From NCBI GenBank assembly GCA_029863105.1, contig JAOTWC010000002.1, positions 1 to 24,180 of the forward strand: a stretch of 24,180 nucleotides of DNA, written 5' to 3'. Position numbers and translations under genes: made by a program. The notes beneath the pieces were generated by a model that saw only the letters and a program-made list of their open reading frames with translations, was not told the origin of the DNA and did no database searches. Positions 16,058-23,367 of this stretch are shown here, piece by piece. This stretch comes from Gemmatimonadota bacterium (GTDB lineage: Bacteria; Gemmatimonadota; Gemmatimonadetes; Palauibacterales; Palauibacteraceae). The number at the start of each line of letters is the position of its first letter. Positions within the stretch are counted from its first letter, which is position 1.

Positions 16058-17194
16058 CTAAGGCCCGGCGCGGTATCTCTCCAGCCAGTCGGATGCCCAG
16101 CCGTGAAATGCGCCAGCCCGTATCGCGGTCCGTGCCTGGTCGACCAGATTCAGCAGGAAGGTGACGTTGTGCACCGACAGAAGCCGCTGTCCCAGAAGTT
16201 CGCCGCAGGAAAACAGGTGTCGCAGGTAGGCGCGAGAGTAATTCCGGCAGCATTCGCAGGTACAGGTCGCGTCGAGAGGCTCGAAATCCATCCGATAACC
16301 GGACTTCTTGACGTTTACCTGCCCGCGGGGCGTGAAAGCCGTGCCGTTGCGCCCGTTCCTCGTCGGCGCGACACAGTCGAACATGTCGGCTCCACGCCCG
16401 ATAGACTCGACCAGGTCGTCGGGATATCCGACACCCATGAGATACCGCGGCCTGTCCGCAGGAAGAACCGGATCGAGGATCTCCAGCATCCTATACGTCA
16501 CATCCTTCGGCTCGCCGACCGACAGCCCTCCGATCGCCACGCCGGGCCAGTCAGCGACGTCCAGTGTCTTCCGGGCGGATTCGAGTCTCAAATCCTCATA
16601 GGAAGCACCCTGCACGATCGGGAACAGCAGGCCAGCCCGGCAATGCGGGTCACGGTTCAGTTCCGTTCTCCGATCGTGGCACCGGCCGAGCCACCGCAGC
16701 GTCCGGTCGACGGCCTGTTGGGCCGTAACCCGGTCAGCGTTGCCCGGCGGACATACGTCGAGCGCCATCATGACGTCGGAACCGATGACCGCCTGAACGT
16801 CGACAGCCTTCTCGGGGGTCAGCAGATGCTCACTGCCGTCGATGTGGCTCCGAAACGTCGCCCCATGCTCTTCGATGCGGTTGAGATTGGACAGCGAGAA
16901 TACCTGGAATCCGCCCGAGTCGGTCAGGATCGGACCGTCCCAGTGCATGAACGGCCCCAGGCCGCCGGCCGCATCGATGACGTCGGTGCCCGGCCGCAGG
17001 TAGAGGTGGTACGTGTTGCCCAGGATGATCGTGGCTCCTGCCGTCCGCAGATCCTCCGGGGTGAGGTACTTCACCGTGCCAACCGTGCCGACGGGCATGA
17101 AGGACGGCGTCGGAACGTCACCGTGGCGAAGTCGAAGTGTTCCGGCGCGGGCCCGCCCGCACTCCGCCTCCAGCACGAAATCTCCCGGACTCAA
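16058..17194 (-). CDS. tgt: Queuine/preQ1 tRNA-ribosyltransferase (tRNA-guanine transglycosylase)
   Basis: Bacterial Tgt swaps guanine 34 of GUN-anticodon tRNAs for preQ1. The product is 378 residues (E. coli 375). Seen: FMPVGTVGTVK (32-42), DSGGFQVFSL (92-101, base-binding D92), MALD (D145), IVQG (193-196), GGLSVGE (222-228), YLMGVGYPDD, and FDCVAPTRNGRNGTAFT with nucleophile D273. The zinc site is CTCECC plus VHN (C311, C313, C316, H342). The start is uncertain: a TTG at 17194 overlaps the queA stop (TTGA) and keeps the first strand (MSPGDFVLEAE). A GTG at 17176 has GGGAG five bases upstream but would trim six residues of that strand. The neighbouring queA product acts on the tRNA that Tgt has modified. 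Confidence 0.95.
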   Translation of the reverse strand: MSPGDFVLEAECGRARAGTLRLRHGDVPTPSFMPVGTVGTVKYLTPEDLRTAGATIILGNTYHLYLRPGTDVIDAAGGLGPFMHWDGPILTDSGGFQVFSLSNLNRIEEHGATFRSHIDGSEHLLTPEKAVDVQAVIGSDVMMALDVCPPGNADRVTAQQAVDRTLRWLGRCHDRRTELNRDPHCRAGLLFPIVQGASYEDLRLESARKTLDVADWPGVAIGGLSVGEPKDVTYRMLEILDPVLPADRPRYLMGVGYPDDLVESIGRGADMFDCVAPTRNGRNGTAFTPRGQVNVKKSGYRMDFEPLDATCTCECCRNYSRAYLRHLFSCGELLGQRLLSVHNVTFLLNLVDQARTAIRAGAFHGWASDWLERYRAGP

Positions 17195-18243
17195 GGGACC
17201 ACCATTGCGTCGCCGTACGAGTAGAAGCGGTAGCCCTTGTCGACTGCATGTGCGTAAGCCGCGAGAACGCGCTCGCGACCGGCAAACGCCGACACGAGCA
17301 TCAGGAGACTGGATCGGGGCAGATGGAAGTTCGTGATCAGGGCGTCGACGGCGCGAAACTCGTAGGGCGGGTGGATGAACAGGTCCGTCCATCCTTCGCC
17401 GGGTACGAAACGACCGTCCGGGCTCACGGCGGACTCCAGCGTGCGCACGGTCGTCGTACCTACCGCGAAAATTCGTCCGCCGGCGGCGCGAACCTCGTTC
17501 AGCCTCTGCGCGGCCATGGAGTCTATGCGATACCACTCCGCATGCAGCTCGTGCTCCTCCGGACTCGGGGCGCTGACGGGTCGAAACGTACCAACCCCGA
17601 CGTGGAGCGTGACGCGGACGAGAAACACCCCCTTGGCCTCGAACCGGTCCAACAGCTCCTGCGTGAAATGAAGACCGGCCGTTGGCGCGGCCACGCTGCC
17701 CCAATCCGTAGCGAAGACGGTCTGGTATCGCTCGCGATCCGTCGCGTCATCCTCGCGATCGATATACGGAGGCAACGGTACGTGCCCGTGCCTCGCGATC
17801 AAGGCCCGCGGTTCGTCGTCACCTTCCAGGCGGACGAGCCGCCCCCCGCCAGCCACAGAATCCTCGATCCGCACGCGGAAACCAGGAGCGATCTCCACCA
17901 CCCGGCCGGGCTTGAGTTTTCCGCCGGGACGCACGAGCGCTTCGAATACCGTGCCCGATGCGTCGAGGTCTTCGCGCGGACGCACGAGAAGCACTTCTGC
18001 CGGTGCCCCCGTCGGCTTCCGGCCGACGAGACGGGCCGGAAAGACACGGGTCTGATTGAGCACCAGGGCATCCCCTGGCGACACGTAGTCCAACAGATCC
18101 GAAAACAGCCGATCGGTGGGCCCGGTGTCCGGATCCAGAACCAGCAGCCGGCTTCGATCCCGGATGGCGGCGGGGCGGGAGGCGATCAGCTCCGCCGGCA
18201 GGTCGTATTCGTAGTCAGCCGTCCGCGAACCCGCTCCAGGCAT
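17191..18243 (-). CDS. queA: S-adenosylmethionine:tRNA ribosyltransferase-isomerase QueA
   Basis: QueA transfers and rearranges the ribosyl group of SAM onto preQ1-modified tRNA to form epoxyqueuosine. The product is 350 residues, normal length. Seen: YDLPAELIASRPAAIRDRSRLLVLD near the start, ALVLNQTRVFPARL (59-72), APTAGLHFT and TLHVGVGTFRPV, then ITNFHLPRSSLLMLVSAFAG near the C terminus. These are hallmark blocks of the family. The ATG at 18243 lies 16 bases after the ruvB stop, with GGAG seven bases upstream; an earlier start at 18276 would overlap ruvB and adds only eleven residues. Its stop is shared with the tgt TTG start. Confidence 0.96.
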   Translation of the reverse strand: MPGAGSRTADYEYDLPAELIASRPAAIRDRSRLLVLDPDTGPTDRLFSDLLDYVSPGDALVLNQTRVFPARLVGRKPTGAPAEVLLVRPREDLDASGTVFEALVRPGGKLKPGRVVEIAPGFRVRIEDSVAGGGRLVRLEGDDEPRALIARHGHVPLPPYIDREDDATDRERYQTVFATDWGSVAAPTAGLHFTQELLDRFEAKGVFLVRVTLHVGVGTFRPVSAPSPEEHELHAEWYRIDSMAAQRLNEVRAAGGRIFAVGTTTVRTLESAVSPDGRFVPGEGWTDLFIHPPYEFRAVDALITNFHLPRSSLLMLVSAFAGRERVLAAYAHAVDKGYRFYSYGDAMVVP

Positions 18244-18250
18244 GGGAACG

Positions 18251-18254
18251 CTCC
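18251..18254 (-). promoter_or_regulatory. Shine-Dalgarno sequence that decides the queA start
   Basis: GGAG on the minus strand lies seven bases upstream of the ATG at 18243, in the short gap after ruvB. It favours that ATG over the in-frame codon at 18276. Confidence 0.5.
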
Positions 18255-18259
18255 GCGTA

Positions 18260-19300
18260 TCACTCACCCTCACCAAACAGTGTCGGCTGCGGCTGGTCGT
18301 TCGGCCGGGTATAGCCGAAACGCTCGTACGCCCGGGTGGTGGCCATCCGGCCCCGTGCAGTGCGATGCAGGTAACCGTTCTGGATCAGGTAGGGTTCGTA
18401 CACCTCCTCCAGCGTCGAGGCGTCTTCTCCGACGGCGACGGCCAGCGAAGCCAGGCCCACGGGTCCTCCCTCGAAATTTTCGATGAGTGCCTTGAGTATG
18501 CGTGCGTCCATCTCGTCGAGCCCGTATTCGTCCACGTTCAGCATCTCAAGTGCCGCCCGCGCGACGTCTCCATCGACTGTTCCCGAGGCCTTTACTTCCG
18601 CAAAGTCACGTACGCGCCGCAGCAATCGATTCGCGATGCGGGGAGTGCCACGCGCACGCCGCGCAATCTCATCGGCCCCCGATTCAGTGACCGGTACGCC
18701 CAGGATTCCGGCCGATCGCGTCACGATACGCTCCAGGTCCCGCGGCGGGTAATAGCCCAGGCGTTCGACCACGCCGAAGCGTGCCCGCATCGGCGCGGTG
18801 AGAAGCCCGAACCGGGTCGTCGCCCCGATCAGTGTGAATCGCTCGATCTTCATCGAAACGGTTTGTGCCCTCGCGCCTTCGGACAGTCGGATCTCGATTC
18901 GGTAATCCTCCATCGCCGGGTACAGATACTCTTCGATTACCGGTCTCAGACGATGAATCTCATCGATGAACAGGATGTCCCGGGCCTCGAGGTTGGTCAG
19001 CAGTGCCGCCAGATCGCCGGCTTTTTCGAGAACGGGACCGGACGTGATCTTGATGTTCACGCCCAGTTCCTGCGCCATGAGATAGGCCAGGGTGGTCTTC
19101 CCGAGACCCGGCGGACCGAAGAACAGCGTGTGGTCCAGCGCCTCCTGGCGTTTGACGGCGGCCTCTACGTAGATGCCCAGCGATTCCTTGACCTTGGCCT
19201 GACCGACGAAGTCCGTGAGGTTCGACGGACGGAGTGTCTGGTCGAGCGACCGTTCGCCCTCCAGGACTTCCGGCGTGGTGACTTCGATACGGTCGGACAT
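18260..19300 (-). CDS. ruvB: Holliday junction branch-migration ATPase RuvB
   Basis: RuvB is the AAA+ motor that, loaded by RuvA, drives Holliday-junction branch migration. The product is 346 residues, normal length. Seen: LRPSNLTDFVGQ (23-34), Walker A GPPGLGKT (62-69), Walker B LFIDEI (110-115), IGATTR sensor-type motif, RARFGVVERL with the arginine-finger region, and a C-terminal winged-helix domain containing PYLIQNGYLHRTARGR. The ATG at 19300 has GGGAG four bases upstream. It follows ruvA after a 29-base gap, giving the usual ruvC-ruvA-ruvB order. Confidence 0.98.
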   Translation of the reverse strand: MSDRIEVTTPEVLEGERSLDQTLRPSNLTDFVGQAKVKESLGIYVEAAVKRQEALDHTLFFGPPGLGKTTLAYLMAQELGVNIKITSGPVLEKAGDLAALLTNLEARDILFIDEIHRLRPVIEEYLYPAMEDYRIEIRLSEGARAQTVSMKIERFTLIGATTRFGLLTAPMRARFGVVERLGYYPPRDLERIVTRSAGILGVPVTESGADEIARRARGTPRIANRLLRRVRDFAEVKASGTVDGDVARAALEMLNVDEYGLDEMDARILKALIENFEGGPVGLASLAVAVGEDASTLEEVYEPYLIQNGYLHRTARGRMATTRAYERFGYTRPNDQPQPTLFGEGE

Positions 19301-19329
19301 CTGTCTCCCGGGAAAGGTGCTGCGAACCT

Positions 19330-19917
19330 CTACAGGTGCCGCAGAGCGACTCGTACCAACTCTTCGGTATCGGCGGTCTCGTCGGCAAGGTCCCGCCGGG
19401 CCCTTGCGAGAGCGTCCTGGCTCTCGATCGCCGAGTAGCCAAGCGCTCGCAACGCGGCCAGCGCGCCCGGCGCGGGCCCGGGATCCGCGGTTCCCCTGTC
19501 ACCGGAACCGAGATCGTCCAGCTTGTCGGCGAGCTCCAGTGCGATGCGTTCCGCGGTCTTTCGGCCAATGCCGCTGACCAACTGGAGCGCTGCGTGATCC
19601 CGGCTGCGAATCGCTGAGATGATCCGGGAAGCCGGCATCGTCCCCAGAATTGCCAGTGCCAGCCGCGGCCCGACTCCCGAGGCGCTCTGGAGTCGCAGGA
19701 ATAACTCGCGATCGGCGCCACTGGCAAAACCGAACAACTCCAGGGAGTCCTCCCTGGCGACCAGGGCCGTATGCAGCTCGACATCGCTCCCGGGCTCTCC
19801 CAGGTCACCGAGCACGGCCGAGGGAATCAGCAATTCATACGTGACTCCCGACGCGGTCGTCAGTTCGACCCGGTCGGCGCGGACCGACGCCAGCGTGCCC
19901 CGCACCCTGCTGATCAC
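19330..19917 (-). CDS. ruvA: Holliday junction DNA-binding protein RuvA
   Basis: RuvA is the tetrameric junction-binding subunit that recruits RuvB. The product is 195 residues. Seen: N-terminal OB-fold (MISRVRGTLASVRADRVEL), the two helix-hairpin-helix motifs SASGVGPRLALAIL and LVSGIGRKTAERIALEL, a flexible linker rich in Gly, Asp and Pro, and a C-terminal RuvB-binding three-helix domain (ALAALRALGYSAIESQDALA). The GTG at 19917 overlaps the ruvC stop as GTGA. The open frame continues upstream to 20328, but that stretch lies inside ruvC and is Arg/Gly-rich, so it is rejected. Confidence 0.96.
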   Translation of the reverse strand: MISRVRGTLASVRADRVELTTASGVTYELLIPSAVLGDLGEPGSDVELHTALVAREDSLELFGFASGADRELFLRLQSASGVGPRLALAILGTMPASRIISAIRSRDHAALQLVSGIGRKTAERIALELADKLDDLGSGDRGTADPGPAPGALAALRALGYSAIESQDALARARRDLADETADTEELVRVALRHL

Positions 19918-20414
19918 GATCTCGCTCGCATCGTCGCCAGCGGGCCGGTTCCGGTCAGCAGGTGGCACAGGGCCACGGCGCAGGCGTCCGCCGCGTCCGC
20001 TGGTGACGGTGGTGTGACCAATCCGAGAAGCTTCTGGACCATATAACCCACCTGGTCCTTTTTCGCCCGGCCCGTGCCGACAATCGACTTCTTGATCTCC
20101 GCGGGGGCGTACTCGAGCACCGGCAGTCCGCGGGCGGCGCCCGCCAGGAGGGCCACGCCCCTGGCGTGCGCGAGGACCACTGCCGTCCGTGCATTTTCCC
20201 GGTAGAACACGCCCTCGATCGCCAGACAATCCGGTTCGTGCCGATCGATGACCGACAGAACGCCTTCGTGAATCAGGAGAAGCCGCTCGGCGAACGAGTC
20301 TCCGGGCCGGGGTCGCACCACGCCGCATTCCACGAGAAGAAACTCTCCCCGCTCACCATCCACCACACCGTAGCCGGTCGCCGACGATCCGGGATCGATC
20401 CCGAGGACCCGCAC
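19914..20414 (-). CDS. ruvC: Crossover junction endodeoxyribonuclease RuvC
   Basis: RuvC is a dimeric RNase H-fold nuclease that cuts Holliday junctions symmetrically. The product is 166 residues, normal length. Seen: GIDPGSSATGYG (5-16) with D7, CLAIEGVFYREN (63-74) with E67, and PADAADACAVALCH (138-151) with D140 and D143. All four acidic metal-binding residues are therefore present. The GTG start at 20414 lies ten bases after the yebC stop; no clear Shine-Dalgarno sequence is visible. Its stop overlaps the ruvA start. Confidence 0.97.
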   Translation of the reverse strand: MRVLGIDPGSSATGYGVVDGERGEFLLVECGVVRPRPGDSFAERLLLIHEGVLSVIDRHEPDCLAIEGVFYRENARTAVVLAHARGVALLAGAARGLPVLEYAPAEIKKSIVGTGRAKKDQVGYMVQKLLGLVTPPSPADAADACAVALCHLLTGTGPLATMRARS

Positions 20415-20424
20415 TAGGAGAAGG

Positions 20425-21177
20425 TCACTCGGCGCCGAGCGCCTCTAGAACCGACTCGTCCAGTTCGAAATTCGCGTAGACCTTCATCACGTCGTCGTGA
20501 TCCTCTAGATCCGCCACCAGGCGCAGCAGGCGCTCAGCTGCCCTCCCCTCGACCAGCATCGTGCTGGTGGGGAACATCGCCAGCTCCGCCCCGGCAATCT
20601 CGATATCATCTTCGCCGAGCGCCTCCTGGACCTTGTGAAAGTCCTGTACCGTCGTCAGTACGACGTGCATGCCATCGTCGGTGAGAAAGTCCTCGGCTCC
20701 CGCAGACAGGGCGCATTCAAGGACCGATTCCTCGTCGAAGCGCACGGCATCGACGAAAATCTGGCCCTTCCGGTCGAACATCCATGCGACGGACCCGCTG
20801 GTGCCGAGGTTGCCGCCGGCCTTCTCGATCAAGTGGCGTACCTCCGCCACCGTGCGATTCGTGTTGTCCGTGACGCATTCCAGGTACAGGGCGGCACCGC
20901 CGGGGCCGTAGCCTTCGTACACCACGTCCTCGAACGACTGCCCCGGGAGGGCCCCGGTTCCGCGCTGAATCGCACGGTCGATGTTGGCGGACGGCATGTT
21001 CTCGGCCTTCGCCGCGGCAACAGCCGTCCGCAGACGGGGGTTGAACGTAGGATCGCCTCCCGCTTCCCGGGCGGCGACGGTGATTTCGCGCCCGAGCTTG
21101 CTGAAGATTCGTCCTTTGGTCTTGTCATCCGCGGCCTTCTGCCGCTTGATTTTCGACCACTTACTGTGACCTGCCAA
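20425..21177 (-). CDS. yebC: YebC/PmpR/TACO1-family protein
   Basis: This family includes DNA-binding regulators (PmpR) and, from newer work, ribosome-associated factors that relieve stalling at proline stretches. It commonly precedes ruvC. The product is 250 residues, normal length. Seen: the nearly invariant start AGHSKWSKIKRQKAADD, GRIFSKLGREITVAAREAGGDP, NMPSANIDRAIQRG, EGYGPGGAALYLECVTDNTNRT and GSVAWMFDRKG. The start is TTG at 21177, with GGGAG at 21185-21189 seven bases upstream. The open frame extends to 21282, but that part lies inside the EF-G-like gene and does not resemble the family. Confidence 0.96.
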   Translation of the reverse strand: MAGHSKWSKIKRQKAADDKTKGRIFSKLGREITVAAREAGGDPTFNPRLRTAVAAAKAENMPSANIDRAIQRGTGALPGQSFEDVVYEGYGPGGAALYLECVTDNTNRTVAEVRHLIEKAGGNLGTSGSVAWMFDRKGQIFVDAVRFDEESVLECALSAGAEDFLTDDGMHVVLTTVQDFHKVQEALGEDDIEIAGAELAMFPTSTMLVEGRAAERLLRLVADLEDHDDVMKVYANFELDESVLEALGAE

Positions 21178-21190
21178 GGTTGATCTCCCG

Positions 21191-23284
21191 TCAGCGGGCG
21201 CCCTCGGCCTTCCGCGCCTGAGCGTCCGCCACGACTTTCTGCGTAATATCGGCCGGCACCTGTTCGTAGCCGGCGAACTCACGCGTATGCACGCCCTTGC
21301 CGTGCGTCAGAGAACGCAGCGATGTCGAGTACTTGTAAAGCTCGGCAAGCGGCACCTGCGCCTTCACTTCCTGCCAATGGCCGTCGGCGTCCATACCGAG
21401 GACGCGGCCCCGGCGCTGGCTCAAATCGGCCATGACTTCGCCCATATACTCCTCGGGCGTTCGGACGCTCACCGTAACGATCGGCTCCAACAGAACCGGG
21501 TTGGCCAGTTTGGCAACTTTCTGGAAGGCCATGGATCCCGCCACCTTGAACGCCTGCTCCGAACTGTCCACAGAATGATACGAACCATCGTAGCATTCGG
21601 CGGAAAATCCGACGACGGGATAGCCTGCGAGAACGCCGCGGCTCGCCGCTTCCTGGATACCCTTGCTTACGGCCGGCACGTACTTGCCCGGAATCGAGCC
21701 GCCGACAATCGAGTTGATGAATTCGTAGTCAGAATCGCCGTTCCGTTGGGGCTTCAGCCGAATCCAACAATCGCCGAACTGCCCCCGACCTCCGCTCTGT
21801 TTCTTGTATTTCCCCTGGCCATCAGCCGGTCTCGTAATCGTCTCCCGATACGGGATCCGCGGCCGCTCCGTCTCTACCTTTACGCCGTACTTCCGCTCCA
21901 GGCGCTCCAGGGAGACGTTGAGGTGCAGCTCGCCGAGGCCGCGCGCGATCGTCTGTTGAAGCTCGGCATCGTACGCCGCGATGAATGTCGGATCCTCCTC
22001 ATGCACGCGGCTGAGGCCGTTGCCAAGCTTGTCCTCGTCACCGCGGGAGGCGACGTGCAGGGCGATGGCGATATCCGGACTCGGGAAGTTGATCCGTTCG
22101 AGTCGGATTGCTCTCCCGGCAGTGCACAGGCAGTCGCCCGTGTGCGTATCCTTCAGCTTCGTGACCACGCCGATATCGCCGGCGTGGAGTCGATCCACTT
22201 CCTGCCGGTCGTCCGCGTCGGGGCTGCTGATGTGCGAAAAACGCTCGCTGCCGCCCCGCGTGACGTTGGCGACCGTGTCCCCGCCCGTCAGACAGCCCGT
22301 AAACACGCGGAAGTAGGTCAGCTCGCCAACTCTGGGCTCCCGCGTGGTCTTGAACACGATCGCGGTCATCGGCGCCCCGTCGTCTGCTGCCAATTCCACG
22401 GGCTCGCCATTCTCGTCCGCGACCACGGGACCGCTGGCCGCAGGGGACGGCATGAGCTCGACCAGCTTGTTCATTACGGCGCGCACGCCTCGCCCCGATT
22501 CGCCCGACCCGCAGAACACGGGATGCAGCTCGCCGCGCATCATGGCCGCCGACATCGCTTCCAGGACCCGGATTCGGTCGAGTTGCTCGCCTTCCAGGTA
22601 CGCCTCGAGAAGCTCATCGTCGGTCGCGGCGATCGTCTCGATCAGCTGCTCACGCCAACGCTCCACGGTGTCGAGCATCTCCTCCGGAATCTCGGCCTCA
22701 TCGTAATCGCCGCCCTGGCCGGGTTTGTAGATGTGGGCCTTGTTGGAGAACAGATTCACGATTCCGCGGAAGCTCGATCCCGCACCGATCGGCACCTCAA
22801 CGGGAACGACCTCGGCGCTGAGCGTACTCTTGATTTCGTTGAACGCTCGCTCAAAAGAGGCGTTGTCCCGGTCTATCATGCTCACGAACACCATGCGGGG
22901 CAGGCCGCGCTCACCGGCCGCCTTCCAGACACGCTCCGTGCCGACCTCCACGCCATCGGTAGCACTGATGACCACCAGCGCGCCGTCGGCTACGCGGATG
23001 CCCGCTTGGACTTCACCGAAGAAGTCGAGGTAGCCGGGCGTGTCGATCAGATTGAGTTTGGTTCCCATCCACTCGGCCCGCGCGACAGCCACATTGATGG
23101 AGATGCCGTGGCTGGTCTCTTCTTCCGTGAAGTCGGTATGGGCGGTCCCGTTTTCGATGGAACCGCGGCGGTTGGTGGATCCGGCTATGTAGCAGATGGC
23201 GTCTGTGAGGGTCGTCTTACCACAGCCACCATGACCCAGCAGCGCAACATTTCTGATGTCCGATGTGCCGTATTCGGTAGCCAT
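21191..23284 (-). CDS. Elongation factor G-like GTPase (EF-G2/FusA2-type paralogue)
   Basis: The product is 697 residues with the five-domain EF-G plan. Seen: G1 GHGGCGKT (17-24), switch I TDFTEEETSHGISI (50-63), G3 DTPGYLDFFGEV (81-92), and domain IV and V blocks KKQSGGRGQFGD, YEFINSIVGGSIPGKYVPAVSKG, GSYHSVDSSEQAFKVA and LSQRRGRVLGMD. The P-loop GHGGxGKT instead of GHIDAGKT, and TDFTEEE instead of the usual switch I, place it in the EF-G2-like branch rather than the main translocase; a separate fusA is expected elsewhere. The G4 motif, normally NKxD, reads SMID (135-138), so guanine binding may be altered. The domain IV tip needed for translocation looks intact. The ATG at 23284 follows a near-perfect Shine-Dalgarno sequence. 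I cannot say whether it acts in translocation, stress or ribosome recycling. Confidence 0.9.
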   Translation of the reverse strand: MATEYGTSDIRNVALLGHGGCGKTTLTDAICYIAGSTNRRGSIENGTAHTDFTEEETSHGISINVAVARAEWMGTKLNLIDTPGYLDFFGEVQAGIRVADGALVVISATDGVEVGTERVWKAAGERGLPRMVFVSMIDRDNASFERAFNEIKSTLSAEVVPVEVPIGAGSSFRGIVNLFSNKAHIYKPGQGGDYDEAEIPEEMLDTVERWREQLIETIAATDDELLEAYLEGEQLDRIRVLEAMSAAMMRGELHPVFCGSGESGRGVRAVMNKLVELMPSPAASGPVVADENGEPVELAADDGAPMTAIVFKTTREPRVGELTYFRVFTGCLTGGDTVANVTRGGSERFSHISSPDADDRQEVDRLHAGDIGVVTKLKDTHTGDCLCTAGRAIRLERINFPSPDIAIALHVASRGDEDKLGNGLSRVHEEDPTFIAAYDAELQQTIARGLGELHLNVSLERLERKYGVKVETERPRIPYRETITRPADGQGKYKKQSGGRGQFGDCWIRLKPQRNGDSDYEFINSIVGGSIPGKYVPAVSKGIQEAASRGVLAGYPVVGFSAECYDGSYHSVDSSEQAFKVAGSMAFQKVAKLANPVLLEPIVTVSVRTPEEYMGEVMADLSQRRGRVLGMDADGHWQEVKAQVPLAELYKYSTSLRSLTHGKGVHTREFAGYEQVPADITQKVVADAQARKAEGAR

Positions 23285-23290
23285 CCCGCC

Positions 23291-23300
23291 TCACCTCCTT
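23291..23300 (-). promoter_or_regulatory. Near-perfect Shine-Dalgarno sequence of the EF-G-like gene
   Basis: The minus strand reads AAGGAGGTGA, complementary to the 3' end of 16S rRNA, six bases before the ATG at 23284. No other gene in the window has such a strong site. It suggests independent and efficient translation of the EF-G-like gene. Confidence 0.85.
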
Positions 23301-23367
23301 TCGTCCGATGCGGATGTTCAGTGCAGGGTTGGAATGATAGGCAGCAGATAGGCCGATCGAAAGTTTT

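Noticed and set aside
23334..23339. TATCAT as a possible -10 box for the EF-G-like gene
   Set aside because: It matches five of six consensus bases, but no convincing -35 element lies at the right distance, so a promoter here is not supported by sequence alone.
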